Of a stretch of DNA of 64,000 bases, positions 1 through 12,354 are shown one piece after another (position 1 is the first letter of the stretch; each line of letters begins with the position of its first letter). The notes below the pieces were generated by a model. The model did not search any database, was not told the DNA's origin, and saw only the letters and a program-made list of their open reading frames with translations. The stretch lies in the NCBI RefSeq assembly GCF_000004195.4, contig NC_030680.2, forward strand, positions 139,685,545-139,749,544. Reading direction: 5' to 3'. The stretch comes from Xenopus tropicalis. Its lineage: Eukaryota; Chordata; Amphibia; Anura; Pipidae. Made by a program: the position numbers and the translations under genes.

Positions 1-342
1 TATAACCGTACTCTTGAGCCGGTGGTATAACCGTACTCTTGAGCCGGTGGTATAACCGTACTCTTGAGCCGGTGGTATAACCGTACTCTTGAGCCGGTGG
101 TATAACCGTACTCTTGAGCCGGTGGTATAAGCGTACTCTTGAGCCAGTGGTATAACCGTACTCTTGAGCCAGTGGTATAAGCGTACTCTTGAGCCAGTGG
201 TATAACCATACTCTTGAGCCAGTGGTATAACCGTACTCTTGAGCCAGTGGTATAAGCGTACTCTTGAGCCAGTGGTATAACCGTACTCTTGAGCCAGTGG
301 TATAACCGTACTCTTGAGCCAGTGGTATAAGCGTACTCTTGA
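1..342. repeat. 25-bp minisatellite at left window edge
   Basis: About 13.7 copies of a 25-bp unit (tataaccgtactcttgagcc followed by ggtgg or agtgg). The first five units carry gccggtgg and the later ones gccagtgg, a CpG-to-CpA change. A second variable position gives ccgta, gcgta or ccata. The last unit breaks off at about 342 into unique sequence. The array probably continues beyond the left edge, so its true length is unknown. Confidence 0.97.
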
Positions 343-2130
343 AAGCAGGAAGTAGTGTTCTAGCTAATATGTTAGACATCCGCTCACTCCAGCCTTTATA
401 GATTACATTTATGCCTTACAAACTATATTAGAAACATTTTTTTATTTTGCGCTGTCTGTCTATTTTACCAAAGAACTATTCCTTTAGGGCAAAACTGTTT
501 GTGCTCCCTGTATGAAGTGCAAAGAGTTGCATACCTCTCTGTATGGGCACTGCCTGTATAGGTACTATTGAAGAATAATGAATTCTATGAAGTTAAACTG
601 GCCCGATTCTTGCTGCCACTAGTATAGTGTAGTAATTGTATTGTTAAAGCTGCTCTTACCCATTCATCAGTCCAAATCTGAATCTTCTTTTGTTTTGCCG
701 TTTCTATGACTGTGAAAAACTGACCTTTATTAAAACTATGTTCTAATTGTGCTGATATGGAATGCTGCTTAGACTACAGAGCATGGTTATTATTAAGTAC
801 AAGGACTGAACCCACTCAAGGAAAGTCAGTTAGATACTGTATATGGTAAAGGTGACCATGGGAATGTCTGTTAGGCTCTGCCCTCTGCTGGCTGGAGGAG
901 GTAGCATTACAGTGACCCAGGACAAGGAAGGGTAGCCCCCAGCTTGAGAATGGGTATGTCCAAACTGTCACGTTCCCAGCCACCTCTGTATTATAAATAT
1001 GGAATGTTATTATACACATTCCTCTCCAGAGAAGTCTATGACAGTGATCTGTTGTTATAAAGTACAATAATGCTGAACCCATTGAGAACCAAAGCAAGCA
1101 GTGTGGCAGCGCTCAGCCTTGTACAACTACATGGAGACGGTATAAATAAGCTGAACCCATGTCTGCTCTCTGTTTAGTTGAGAATAATGGGAGATAACCT
1201 CTTCTTATAAATGTATTTATTTTACTGTTAAACAGCCTGTCATCATTATTTACTGTGTCAGTGACAGCCATGCCCTGAGTACATATGGCCTCACAGGACT
1301 CGTTTCTGAAGGCAAAGACCCCATTGGCCTTAGAAAGCAAATCCCACGTCGGGATGTTTTTGGTTTTACTGAATTGCCCTTACAAGAATGGGACACGCAG
1401 GAACAGTTGAATGGGTTCCTGGTCCTGGGGGCAACTGTCTATCAGTCTGGCAGCTGGGAGCCTGATTGAGCGGCTTGAGTGATTGACAGCTTGGTTTATA
1501 CACTGACATCAGGATAAACAGCCCCAAACCTATTTACTAAAGGATTCCAGGGTTCTTGTCAAAGCAAATAGACAGGCTGGCTTCTTCACTATGGTGACAG
1601 ACGAGGCCGGTTTGAAGGCCTATAGATGGGGCCCCCCAGCACCACAGGAGCCACATCTTTAACTCTAGCCCTACAAACAGGCCTTTGTGCCATGACGACA
1701 CCTCACGTTTCCAACAGAAAAGCGCCAGTACATACGGGGTTAACCTTTCCACGGTCGGGATGGTTTACATTAGTGCGGCAGGGAGAACAAAGAAACATTC
1801 ACAGTGAGTAAAACAGGAGCAGAGCCGGAGGATGAGGAAGATGAGGCTGGCAGATGCAGGAATAGAATATGTGGTTGCGCAGTGTAACTAACGGGAGCTG
1901 GAGTTTGGCGTCAGCCGGTCACGTTGCCCGTGTTTATAGGCCGCAGTCTGGGGGAGCAGCAGAACAAGTCACGTACTATGGAATCATTGCCCCCCGGTAC
2001 AAATGGGCTACAAACGTTTCAAGCCCCAAGCTGCCAACTTGTTGTCCAGATATTCAGCCATAGGTCTCTCCAGACAGCAGTGCAGTAAATGGAAACAGGT
2101 TGAAAATGATTCTGCATTGTGTCTTGTGAG
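343..2130. other. Single-copy stretch, no gene seen
   Basis: No convincing exon or RNA gene. Two imperfect direct copies of a roughly 30-bp segment (tattaagtacaaggactgaa near 791 and ttataaagtacaataatgct near 1055) suggest an old duplication or decayed repeat. Short open frames here show no recognisable domain. Confidence 0.5.
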
Positions 2131-2139
2131 CCACCCTGC

Positions 2140-2235
2140 ATCTCATAGTTACATAGGGTTGAAAAAAGACCAGAGTCCATCAGGTTCAACCCATCCAAGT
2201 AAACCCAGCACCCACAACCTATACTTATCAATCTA
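2140..2235 (+). mobile_element. Retroposon-like interspersed fragment
   Basis: Contains the block catagttacatagggttgaa followed by a segment resembling 'gaccagagtccatcaggttc'. I recognise this as a dispersed repeat common in amphibian and fish genomic DNA. It is a truncated fragment. I cannot assign the LINE or SINE family with certainty. An AT-rich tail follows to about 2290. Confidence 0.55.
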
Positions 2236-2290
2236 TACACTCACATACATAAACTATATATACAACCACTAATACTAACTGTAGATATTA

Positions 2291-3221
2291 GTATCTTTAT
2301 AATCCTTGCCATAAAGCAAGGCAGGGCTGATGTATTTTGCTAGACAGGAAGTAGGGACAGTCATGTGAGTACCAGGGAATACATTCCCCCTGTGCAAGCG
2401 CCAAACAGGGCTTCTTCAGAATTAAAGCAAAAGAAATTATTGGTCTCTGCCTGCGTCTGATTGGAGGGCCTTTATTTAGAAAGGGCAGCATGGCCTATGA
2501 AATATTTCTAGTTTCTGTTTAATAAATTTGCCCAGGTCACACTTAAACCCCGCCTACTTATCATTCGGCCCCACCCCTTTCCTCACCTTCTTTTCAGGGC
2601 TGCCCTGTGACAACAGGGAGATGTGTATTTACCATCAGACTTTATTTTTAGCCTCCCGCTGATGATATAGGTCTGTAGGTATATGTTTAACCACGTGAGA
2701 ATGCTGTTATTATCATTAGCGCTTATCTCATTTCACTTGCAAAAGAGGAATTTTGGCAGAGATTTAGCCCTTCAGGGTGGTGCGCGGTCTGTGGGTTTAG
2801 TGTTCACAGCCAGCCGGGGGAAGGGGATTATGTGAGTGTGCGTTTATATCGCTCTTCCCGCTGTTATAGCGAGATCTTCCCGCAGCCATTACAGCGCCTC
2901 GTTGGGTGGGAGCGATCAGTACAGATTTCACAGGCCATTTACCCAGGCAAAGCCATAGTGTAGAAGCTATGCGCCATGCTAGGCTGGCAGTGTCTCTCTT
3001 AGCGCTCTCAGTGGGCTGAAGCCAAGCAGATATACTCACAGGAGCACCTGTGGCACTGCCATGGCTGCAGCTTGGATCCCACACTCTGCTGACTTTCTGC
3101 CTAGTGTTTGTGTTTTTAAAGGGGAAATATACCCGATTTTTTGAGAGAGATGCACTCGCTGGGACTTCATGTTAAAAATAAACACATTTTTCCAGAATTG
3201 ATTCACAGTTAAAATCAGGGC
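2291..3221. other. Single-copy stretch, no gene seen
   Basis: Nothing identifiable as coding. Near 2308 a short piece (gccataaagcaaggcaggg) resembles part of the 100-bp unit found at 42 and 63 kb, but the match is too short to call a copy. Near 3117 'tttaaaggggaaatataccc' resembles the terminus of TTAA-type frog MITEs. Confidence 0.4.
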
Positions 3222-3436
3222 TCTATCTATCTATCTATATATCTATCTATTTATCTATCCATCATCTATCTATCATCTATCTATCTATCTATATATCTAT
3301 TTATCTATCTATCATCTATCTATCTATCTATCCATCATCTATCTATCTATCTATCTATATATCTATCATCTATCTATCTATATATCTATTTATCTATCTA
3401 TCATCTATCTATCATCTATCTATTTATCTATCCATC

Positions 3437-3467
<31 letters not shown>

Positions 3468-3496
3468 ATCTATCTATCTATCATCATCTACCTATC

Positions 3497-3538
<42 letters not shown>

Positions 3539-3608
3539 ATCTATCTATCTATATATCATCTATCTATCTATTTATCTATCTATCTATTTATCTATCTATC
3601 TATATATA
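3222..3608. repeat. (ATCT)n microsatellite, interrupted
   Basis: About 385 bp of tetranucleotide repeat (tatc/atct) with frequent interruptions such as atcatc, atttatc and atatatc. It ends in tatatatagagagagag. The many interruptions indicate an old, partly degenerate array. Confidence 0.97.
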
Positions 3609-4140
3609 GAGAGAGAGACCCGAGGCTCTGTGCCTAGGGAGGCAGCCAAAGGGGGTAGGCTTTTGGTGTCTGTATAATCGATAATTATAAAAATGAAATA
3701 TAAACACTCCCCAGCTACCACCAAATGCTTCCTGGCCCTCACCTTCCCCCCCCCCCGCCCCCCCCAAAGCAGAGCTGGGGGGTGAATGAGGGTTCCCCCA
3801 GAGATCACAGTCGATATGACATCACTTCCTTCAGAAGAGGATGACATCATTATTATTCATGAAGTTGCGCTTACCATCAAAATCACAATTAATGGCACTA
3901 TTGCAGCCGCTGTGGGAATCCTGGAATTACCGCCAACTGTTTCACCTACATTAATACGTTCACTGCGCTCAGTTCAGAACAGGAGGCAGGACAGACCCCA
4001 CGACAGTGAGCATAAGTGAGCTACCTTTAATGAATGGAACATTGCAGAGACTACACTTACAGTCATAAATTACCCTTTATCACTAACGTAGAGAGTAACT
4101 GAGGCTGGGAGTTATGTTTCAGCAACATCTTAAAGGCCAC
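3609..4140. other. Single-copy stretch with a C-run
   Basis: A 20-base run of C with one internal G lies at 3746-3765. The 77-codon frame at 3786-4019 shows no domain that I recognise and no splice context. I treat it as non-coding. Confidence 0.45.
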
Positions 4141-4149
4141 CATACACTG

Positions 4150-4265
4150 TGATAGTGTTATAGTATTTCTGTATAAAGGCTATGGGGAAGCTTAGGGGGC
4201 TGTTCCTGCTGAATTGTAATCTGTGCAGAGGAATAACTGTTTCTGTACAGGCTATGAGAAGGTAT
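4150..4265 (+). repeat. Single diverged copy of the 94-bp repeat unit
   Basis: Contains aggctatggggaagcttagg, ggggctgttcctgctgaatt and tttctgtacaggctatgag in the same order as the unit of the arrays at 19.1-20.0 kb and 49.7-50.3 kb. It is about one unit plus the start of a second. It shows that the unit exists as a dispersed sequence outside the arrays. Confidence 0.85.
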
Positions 4266-4890
4266 AGTAGCCAGTTACAGTCCTGCGGGTGCATATGTAC
4301 GGTGCAGACAATATAGCCATACTGTATATCAGCACCCGGACCCCAGCACAGACCTTTCATTCGCTGCTGATTGTTTCACAGTCGAGTGACAGTTCAGGAC
4401 ACAGAGATTATCTGGCAGTCGGGCCAGAGCTGCCTGCTTGCACATAACACCTGTTAGACAACTTACTGGTAGATTGAAGGGTAAAAATAGCAGTTTGATA
4501 GATCTGTCCCCCTCGCTCCACTGTAACGTCAAGAGCTTTCCTTACTGTGTACGTCATGCAAGGGGCCTTTATATATCCTCCATCTTTGTGCTCCTGTTTA
4601 TAATGGAGGCTGGCCTTTACTGCTCTTGATTTACTCTTTATTCCTACTCATCAGTGACCCAATTGCTTGTTAGGATTTAACTTATGACCTGCTGCACTTT
4701 GAGGCCAGGCTATTTTGGGCTGCTGGGAGTTGTGTAGCCGAAGGGCCATAGGCCGTGCATTCTTTCTTTATATCAGGGCTGTCAGGCTGAGTGTGGCCCT
4801 ACAAAAGATTTGTATGGTCCCTAGACTGTCCAAGGGCTTCACTGAATTTTATGCATGACTTTATCATTTTATTATAATGTGGCCCTAGAT
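4266..4890. other. Single-copy stretch, no gene seen
   Basis: No exon or RNA gene recognised. The part from 4775 to 4890 (gtgtggccctac near 4789, ttataatgtggccctag near 4870) may be a decayed interspersed repeat with two similar ends, but I cannot place it. Confidence 0.35.
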
Positions 4891-4895
4891 TACTG

Positions 4896-5053
4896 AGTAA
4901 TATGTTGTTTCATTAACCCATTGGATGTTGCTCCCAGTGGCCTCAAAGCAGGTGCTTATTTTTGAATTTCCGACTTGGAGGCTTAAAAAACATGTGTACT
5001 GCCAAACAGAGCTTCCTATAGGCTGCAAGGCCACATGGGGCTACCAAATAACC
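4896..5053 (+). mobile_element. hAT-type MITE fragment
   Basis: Contains acccattggatgttgctccc, agtggcctcaaagcaggtgc, then 'gacttggaggc' and 'tgccaaacagagc'. These are internal blocks of the element seen more completely at 12.36, 27.54 and 29.52 kb. Both terminal inverted repeats are missing or decayed, so this is a fragment. Confidence 0.8.
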
Positions 5054-5213
5054 AGTAGTATAGTCACCCCTACATGAAATATAATGAACAACTGACTATA
5101 AACAGATAACCAAAAAAACCATGGAAATTGTGCACAAAAGTCCACTTTGCTCATTGCCATCTGTGGACGCAAATGAGCAATTTTTTAAAGATTCTTTATT
5201 TCTAATGCAGATA

Positions 5214-6611
5214 CAGGTATGGGATCCCTTATCCGAAACCCGTTATCCAGAAAGCTCTGAATTACGGAAAGCCTGTCTCCCATAGACTCCATTTTAATCA
5301 AATAATTCAGAATTTTAAAACTGATTTTCTTTTTCTCTGTAATAATAAAACAGTTCCATGTAATTGATCCCAACTAAGATATAATTACCCCTTATTGGGG
5401 GCAGAACAGCCCTATTGGGTTTATTTAATGGTTAAATGATTCCCTTTTCTCTGTAATAATAAAACAGTACCTGTACTTGATCCCAACTAAGATATAATTA
5501 CCCCTTATTGGGGCAGAACAGCCCTATTGGGTTTATTTAATGGTTAAATGATTCCCTTTTCTCTGTAATAATAAAACAGTACCTGTACTTGATCCCAACT
5601 AAGATATAATTACCCCTTATTGGGGCAGAACAGCCCTATTGGGTTTATTTAATGGTTAAATGATTCCCTTTTCTCTGTAATAATAAAACAGTACCTGTAC
5701 TTGATCCCAACTAAGATATAATTACCCCTTATTGGGGGCAGAACAGCCCTATTGGGTTTATTTAATGGTTAAATGATTCCCTTTTCTCTGTAATAATAAA
5801 ACAGTACCTGTACTTGATCCCAACTAAGATATAATTACCCCTTATTGGGGCAGAACAGCCCTATTGGGTTTATTTAATGGTTAAATGATTCCCTTTTCTC
5901 TGTAATAATAAAACAGTACCTGTACTTGATCCCAACTAAGATATAATTACCCCTTATTGGGGCAGAACAGCCCTATTGGGTTTATTTAATGGTTAAATGA
6001 TTCCCTTTTCTCTGTAATAATAAAACAGTACCTGTACTTGATCCCAACTAAGATATAATTACCCCTTATTGGGGGCAGAACAGCCCTATTGGGTTTATTT
6101 AATGGTTAAATGATTCCCTTTTCTCTGTAATAATAAAACAGTACCTGTACTTGATCCCAACTGAGATATAATTACCCCTTATTGGGGGCAGAACAGCCCT
6201 ATTGGGTTTATTTAATGGTTAAATGATTCCCTTTTCTCTGTAATAATAAAACAGTACCTGTACTTGATCCCAACTAAGATATAATTACCCCTTATTGGGG
6301 GCAGAACAGCCCTATTGGGTTTATTTCATGGTTAAATGATTCCCTTTTCTCTGTAATAATAAAACAGTACCTGTACTTGATCCCAACTAAGATATAATTA
6401 CCCCTTATTGGGGGCAGAACAGCCCTATTGGGTTTATTTAATGGTTAAATGATTCCCTTTTCTCTGTAATAATAAAACAGTACCTGTACTTGATCCCAAC
6501 TAAGATATAATTACCCCTTATTGGGGGCAGAACAATCCTACGGAAAGACCCCTTTTCCGGAATACCCTTGGTCCCGAGCATTCTGGATAATGGGTGCTAT
6601 ATTTGTACCTG
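5214..6611 (+). mobile_element. MITE with expanded internal minisatellite
   Basis: The left end reads caggtatgggatcccttatc and contains gttatccagaaagctctgaa. The right end contains cattctggataatgggtgc and ends gtacctg, which is the inverted complement of the left end with substitutions. The terminal inverted repeats enclose an array of 112/113-bp units. The same element occurs at 35.49 and 53.94 kb with fewer units, and as a relic at 52.8 kb. I recognise the family as a Xenopus MITE. I could not define a clean target-site duplication, so the superfamily is left open. Confidence 0.85.
5340..6530. repeat. 112/113-bp tandem array inside the MITE
   Basis: Eleven copies of a unit containing ttgatcccaactaagatata, attaccccttattgggg, cagaacagccctattgggtt and ttctctgtaataataaaaca. 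Period differences are a one-base change in a G-run (gggg or ggggg). The order of run lengths is 5,4,4,5,4,4,5,5,5,5,5, suggesting block duplication of three-unit groups. One unit has the variant tttatttcatgg near 6325. Confidence 0.95.
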
Positions 6612-7246
6612 AATAATCGTGAGGCTATGCTAGTGCTGTTATTCCGTTCCCTGCGTGCCAGCGTGGCATAGTGTTGCCTTTATAAGGAAACATTCAAGCT
6701 GTGGGTTTGTGTTTCACCTACACAGGTCAGGATGGATATGTGCCAAGCAGTAAAGCTAGAAACTGTTTCTGCAGTCACCTGTAAGGGCCCCGATGCTCGC
6801 AGAGAGGCCTCGGAGTATGGCAGCTCCCGTTCAGGAGACCGAGCAAGGCTTCATGTGTTCTGCCAGGCATCGGGGTCACGGCGTATCTATTTCACCCTCT
6901 AAAAGAGCTTTTTATGTAAAATGCACTCTAAAAATGTCAGTAGAATGTCAGAGTGAAATCCACATTGTTCTTCATGCTATTGTATATGGGCAGGTAGCAG
7001 CACTGTTATCTGGAGGCTTATTCCCTGCACAGGTACCCGGGATTATGTGTTGGGCATAGTTGGCTCTGGGGATGATGTGCACAGATTACAAGGATAACTG
7101 GGATGTGATTAATTGTGATAATGGTGATCATGTTCTCCCCCAGTGCATTAGAGAATGGGTTGCAGGTTTGAATATGTACAAGGAAAACATAGAAGTAAGG
7201 AAAGAACAGGCACAACTGTGAGCAATGATGTAAAGAAGGGACCTAT
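6612..7246. other. Single-copy stretch, no gene seen
   Basis: No repeat boundary, exon or RNA gene recognised. It separates the MITE array from the 82-bp array. Confidence 0.4.
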
Positions 7247-9146
7247 GGGCACCATCTCTCCCTACTATACCTGCTATCCCACAGCCCCAGTCCCTTCCCA
7301 GAGGCTATTATCCCCCCACTGCTACTATAGGCACCATCTCTCCCTACTATACCTGCTATCCCACAGCCCCAGTCCCTTCCCAGAGGCTATTATCCCCCCC
7401 ACTGCTACTATAGGCACCATCTCTCCCTACTATACCTGCTATCCCACAGCCCCAGTCCCTTCCCAGAGGCTATTATCCCCCCACTGCTACTATAGGCACC
7501 ATCTCTCCCTACTATACCTGCTATCCCACAGCCCCAGTCCCTTCCCAGAGGCTATTATCCCCCCACTGCTACTATAGGCACCATCTCTCCCTACTATACC
7601 TGCTATCCCACAGCCCCAGTCCCTTCCCAGAGGCTATTATCCCACTGCTACTATAGGCACCATCTCTCCCTACTATACCTGCTATCCCACAGCCACAGTC
7701 CCTTCCCAGAGGCTATTATCCCCCCACTGCTACTATAGGCACCATCTCTCCCTACTATACCTGCTATCCCACAGCCCCAGTCCCTTCCCAGCGGCTATTA
7801 TCCCCCCCACTGCTACTATAGGCACCATCTCTCCCTACTATACCTGCTATCCCACAGCCCCAGTCCCTTCCCAGAGGCTATTATCCCACTGCTACTATAG
7901 GCACCATCTCTCCCTACTATACCTGCTATCCCACAGCCACAGTCCCTTCCCAGAGGCTATTATCCCCCCACTGCTACTATAGGCACCATCTCTCCCTACT
8001 ATACCTGCTATCCCACAGCCCCAGTCCCTTCCCAGAGGCTATTATCCCCCCATTGCTACTATAGGCATCATCTCTCCCTACTATACCTGCTATCCCACAG
8101 CCCCAGTCCCTTCCCAGAGGCTATTATCCCCCCCACTGCTACTATAGGCACCATCTCTCCCTACTATACCTGCTATCCCACAGCCCCAGTCCCTTCCCAG
8201 AGGCTATTATCCCCCCACTGCTACTATAGGCACCATCTCTCCCTACTATACCTGCTATCCCACAGCCCCAGTCCCTTCCCAGAGGCTATTATCCCACTGC
8301 TACTATAGGCACCATCTCTCCCTACTATACCTGCTATCCCACAGCCCCAGTCCCTTCCCAGTGGCTATTATCCCACTGCTACTATAGGCACCATCTCTCC
8401 CTACTATACCTGCTATCCCACAGCCCCAGTCCCTTCCCAGAGGCTATTATCCCACTGCTACTATAGGCACCATCTCTCCCTACTATACCTGCTATCCCAC
8501 AGCCCCAGTCCCTTCCCAGAGGCTATTATCCCACTGCTACTATAGGCACCATCTCTCCCTACTATACCTGCTATCCCACAGCCCCAGTCCCTTCCCAGAG
8601 GCTATTATCCCCCCACTGCTACTATAGGCACCATCTCTCCCTACTATACCTGCTATCCCACAGCCCCAGTCCCTTCCCAGAGGCTATTATCCCCCCACTG
8701 CTACTATAGGCACCATCTCTCCCTACTATACCTGCTATCCCACAGCCCCAGTCCCTTCCCAGAGGCTATTATCCCCCCACTGCTACTATAGGCACCATCT
8801 CTCCCTACTATACCTGCTATCCCACAGCCCCAGTCCCTTCCCAGAGGCTATTATCCCCCCCACTGCTACTATAGGCACCATCTCTCCCTACTATACCTGC
8901 TATCCCACAGCCCCAGTCCCTTCCCAGAGGCTATTATCCCCCCACTGCTACTATAGGCACCATCTCCCCCTACTATACCTGCTATCCCACAGCCCCAGTC
9001 CCTTCCCAGAGGCTATTATCCCCCCACTGCTACTATAGGCACCATCTCTCCCTACTATACCTGCTTTCCCACAGCCCCAGTCCCTTCCCAGAGGCTATTA
9101 TCCCCCCACTGCTACTATAGGCACCATCTTTTCCTACTATACCTTC
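7247..9146 (-). repeat. 82-bp minisatellite, C-rich strand up (about 23 copies)
   Basis: The unit runs ggcaccatctctccctacta, tacctgctatcccacagc, cccagtcccttcccagaggc, tattatcccccc, actgctactata. Length is mostly 82-83 bp. Several units are about 78-79 bp because the C-run is shortened to tatcccactg. A ccacagccacagtccc variant occurs at about 7690 and again about 243 bp later, each time next to a short C-run unit, so a three-unit block has been duplicated. The same unit forms the array at 59.5-62.5 kb on the opposite strand. Open frames here are period artefacts. Confidence 0.97.
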
Positions 9147-9659
9147 TTCCTTCAGTAGCTTTTAGAGACATTTTGATTGGTTGCATACAGCCCTAACTGG
9201 ATGAATTACTAGTAACAGTACCTCTAGAAGTCATGTTGGTAGGCTGGATAGAGCTTAACGTTACATTGTCAAGCAGTATGTCAGTACCACACGGTTCTCG
9301 TTTCCTCGGCTTCTGTGCGCGCCTCTAGTTTCCGTAGCTTTGCTGCCGATGCTGCATGGTGCTTACGCAATGGCATACTTCATATCACCTGTTAGTAATT
9401 ATGGCTGGATGCAAATTCCAGGCCTCCATAAAGGCGCTTGATACCATGCCAGGAAATTCCAAGCCCACAGCACACGCTGTCATATAGAGGAATGTGCGCC
9501 CAATTTTTCACTTCCTGCGCCGTGCGTTATACATGGAGCCCACTTGGTCATTGTGTGGAAAATAAACTTGGCTGCTTGCCATGTTTTTGTTATATATATA
9601 TATTTTTTATTTATTATATTGGTGCAAAATGTCCCAAATTTCCTGAATTCTTTACTTAG
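9147..9659. other. Single-copy stretch, no gene seen
   Basis: Unique sequence with a short (TA)n at about 9591-9602. No recognisable coding or RNA feature. Confidence 0.4.
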
Positions 9660-9740
9660 AGAGAGATATATAAATATATATTGAAAAGAATCTTTAATTA
9701 TCCAATTAAATCCAATCCAACGTTTCGCCCCACATAAGGG

Positions 9741-9742
<2 letters not shown>
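9660..9742 (-). mobile_element. Interspersed-repeat fragment next to (TA)n
   Basis: Contains ccaacgtttcgccccacata followed by agggcctata. It resembles the segment at 15.11-15.25 kb (tcaatgtttcggtctcacac). I recognise this as a widespread frog repeat with an 'acgtttcgg' core, but I cannot name the class. Confidence 0.45.

Positions 9743-9812
<70 letters not shown>
9743..9812. repeat. (TA)n microsatellite
   Basis: About 35 uninterrupted TA dinucleotides, a likely unstable, cruciform-prone tract. The 'IYIYIY' frame through it is an artefact. Confidence 0.98.
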
Positions 9813-9815
<3 letters not shown>

Positions 9816-10855
9816 AAGTCTTTTACTCATTTCTCAGTTTGTTGATAATAGACATCATAAATGGCCAGTCAAAAAGGGCCACATTTCCAAGGTGAAGACC
9901 CATCTCCAAAACGGCTTTGTAACTCTAGATCCTTAAATGCATTGTATACAAAAATATTTTAATGTCTTCTATACTATTGACTTTGTCCAAGATAGTCTAA
10001 TGTTATGTTTGAGTTTCTTCTACTGTAATAAAGAGTTAAATACCATTTTGCTTAAGGCCTTTGGGGTTATAAGGTTCCAGTTTACATGGTTCTTGTACTG
10101 GATGTTATTGTGTTATAGTCTGTTGCTTATCAGCCCCCAGCAGCACCCCACTGCAAGAAGGTCTCCTATCTTTCCTTGGCCTCTGCTCTCTGCCTTTATA
10201 TCTACCTTTATATCATATAGGAACGACCAGCCTCACTCTATGTATCCACCTTTTTGGTTGGAGTCTTGCTGTGAAGTTGTTGCAGGGTGTTACTATATTC
10301 ATGCAAAAGCCACATCTGCATTTCTGGCACCGGATCCAGTTATGTCACTACATTAAATACCAATTCATTCATCGGCTGCCGCTTGAGATTTTCCAGCCTT
10401 AGGAGGTCCGGGGGCAGCTGTTGCACTAATCCGTCCAGTAGAACAGAGATTTTCCATGGACTGGAACACAAGTTTTTGTTGATTCACTTAATTTCCCGAA
10501 TAAGCTTTGTCTTCATATTTGATTTCTGATTCACCCAAGGCACAATCCCCCACTATTCTGTGCACGTTATCAGTGCTTCTATGCCTGGCACGGAGCAATC
10601 TTGTTCTTCTGCCTCGAGTGTTTTGGTTGCCCGTGCCAGCCCTGTCATAGCCACAAACCTCATGGCACCGTTGTTGTTGGGCGTATCCATCAAATCAAAC
10701 TAGATCTGCCTGGCAGCATAAAACTAATTCATATTAAAATGACTACTCATATTAAATTGTGCAATTATAGGCTGCACAGAATTACAGGATTAATTATTAT
10801 ATTAGAATATAACATGTACGCCTTTTCTTTTAAAAAAAAGTAATCCTATTTAATT
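9813..10855. other. Single-copy stretch, no gene seen
   Basis: A 139-codon open frame at 9937-10356 shows no recognisable domain and no codon signal that I can judge. No other feature seen. Confidence 0.4.
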
Positions 10856-10857
10856 TG

Positions 10858-11010
10858 ATATACTCTTAAAGAGACAGCTCTTTGTGATATGAAGTTTTGG
10901 CATTCTAACACAGTTTGCACTTGGGTTTCTTTTGTATTCTTGTGTCTCTGGTTACCTGGTTGCTAGGGTGTCACTTTTCCCTATCAACCAGGCAATGGTT
11001 TGACTTGGGG
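10858..11010. mobile_element. Probable TTAA-type (Kolobok-like) MITE fragment
   Basis: Contains cttaaagagacagctctttg and the block ctggttgctagggtgtcac followed by 'tatcaaccaggcaatgg'. This resembles the 'ggttgctagggt...accctagcaacc' centre of a very common Xenopus MITE. The ends are not clear, so this is a tentative fragment. Confidence 0.4.
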
Positions 11011-11087
11011 GGTCAAGTAGAAAACACAGCATTGCAAACTCACAAAATTTTGATGAAAGTCATTGTCTTTAGAAAATAGGAATGTAA

Positions 11088-11433
11088 AGGTGGCCATACA
11101 CTTTAAGATCCGCTCACTTGGCGATGTCGCCAAGTGAGCGGATCTTCTCCCAATATCCCCCACCTACAGGTGGGCGACACCAGGCAAATGTAGGCTGGGG
11201 CCAAACGATCAAATTCTAATGGTGGCAATGGCACCGTCGGTTCGGGGACCGCATCAATGAGCCGATGCGGTCCCCGATCCGACCCGTACCTGCCCAATCG
11301 ATATTTGCCCAATTTCAGGCCAGATGACGGTTGGGCATGGCCGTCGTTTCTGCCCCTACACGGGCCGATAAGCTGCCGAATCTGTCCAAGGGACCAATAT
11401 CAGCAGCTAGAATCAGCCCATGTATGGGGGCCT
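11088..11433 (+). mobile_element. Harbinger-type MITE ('aggtggccatacac')
   Basis: Starts aggtggccatacac after TAA and ends gtatgggggcct before TTA, fitting a 3-bp TWA target site with one mutation. Just inside the left end is a near-perfect palindrome, gatccgctcacttggcgatg with its complement. The interior has CpG-rich blocks such as cgatgcggtccccgatccga and gggccgataagctgccgaat. Related copies lie at 14.61, 22.67 and 33.16 kb. PIF/Harbinger is inferred from target-site length and family resemblance. Confidence 0.8.
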
Positions 11434-11535
11434 TTAGACCTGACTCATTTCGAGTAGAGACCAAGCTAAAATCATATGGCTGGAAGAAAGTAAATAGGCT
11501 CAAACAGATAAGTGGGTAATATTAATTGAACCTAA

Positions 11536-11731
11536 GGGTGAAGACACACGGAGCTACTAGTAGCAGCTACTTGTCGTGGCTACTAAAATAGACAATGCTG
11601 ATCATTTACTGATAATTGACTCTACGTGTGTTTTAGCAGAGGTAATTCTCAGTATTGTCTATGGCAGGGGATTTTCTGGAGTTTAGTAGCTGTGAAAAAG
11701 CTGCTACTAGTAGCTCTGTGTGTCTTCACCC
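11536..11731. mobile_element. Fold-back MITE with TAA target site
   Basis: A 196-bp element flanked on both sides by TAA. The left end gggtgaagacacacggagct and the right end agctctgtgtgtcttcaccc are inverted complements, and the complementarity extends inward through actagtagcagct. The 3-bp TAA duplication points to PIF/Harbinger. It lies about 100 bp from the preceding MITE. Confidence 0.85.
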
Positions 11732-11734
11732 TAA

Positions 11735-12346
11735 TTCTTCAAATCCCTTTGTTGTCTGTCGAAGAGACACACAAAATAAAGGTGGTATCTTAACGTTAGC
11801 ACATTTTAGGGGGCAGGGGTTTCAGCCACCGGTGTTTAGATAAAATTTCAGCGACATGACGACTGCGGCTTATTTATCGCAAGCCCCCCCTGTAACACTA
11901 TATTTTCATGTTGCTGTTACGCTTCGGATTATGCCATGTGCCGTTTCTAATGGATTTTGCAGTCAAGTGGTATAATCTATTCGTGATAAGTGAAAGCGTG
12001 GCTTGACTAGCTGCTGTGTGGTTAAGAGCATTCCTGCGCTCAGACAATGGCTCAGTCTTGTGCCGGCTTCTGGCTCAGGAAATTGTTTTTGAGCGAGTCT
12101 GGGTTTAAAGAAGGGGAAAATGGGTTGCTGTTTGGCTATTGCTTTCCTGGAACACTGTTGTTAAGAGGTGAAGAACAGTAGGGTGTTTGAGGCAGAAACC
12201 TACTTTGGGTTTAAATCCAATTATTTGGCTGTTTTGGGTTGCATACAAGTACAGCCTATATTAAATCTACCCTATGCATAGGTGCACTTATATCTCCCTT
12301 GCAGTCCCCTACTTTCTGGTGTGCTTTTATTATATTATGTATTATG
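11735..12346. other. Single-copy stretch, no gene seen
   Basis: No exon, RNA gene or clear repeat recognised. Confidence 0.4.
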
Positions 12347-12354
12347 TTCTTATT

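Noticed and set aside
7155..7577. 140-codon open frame with proline-rich repeats, and its counterpart near 62354-62590
   Set aside because: Both are readings of the 82-bp minisatellite.
9480..9830. Reverse-strand frame with poly-IY tract
   Set aside because: It is the translation of the (TA)n microsatellite.
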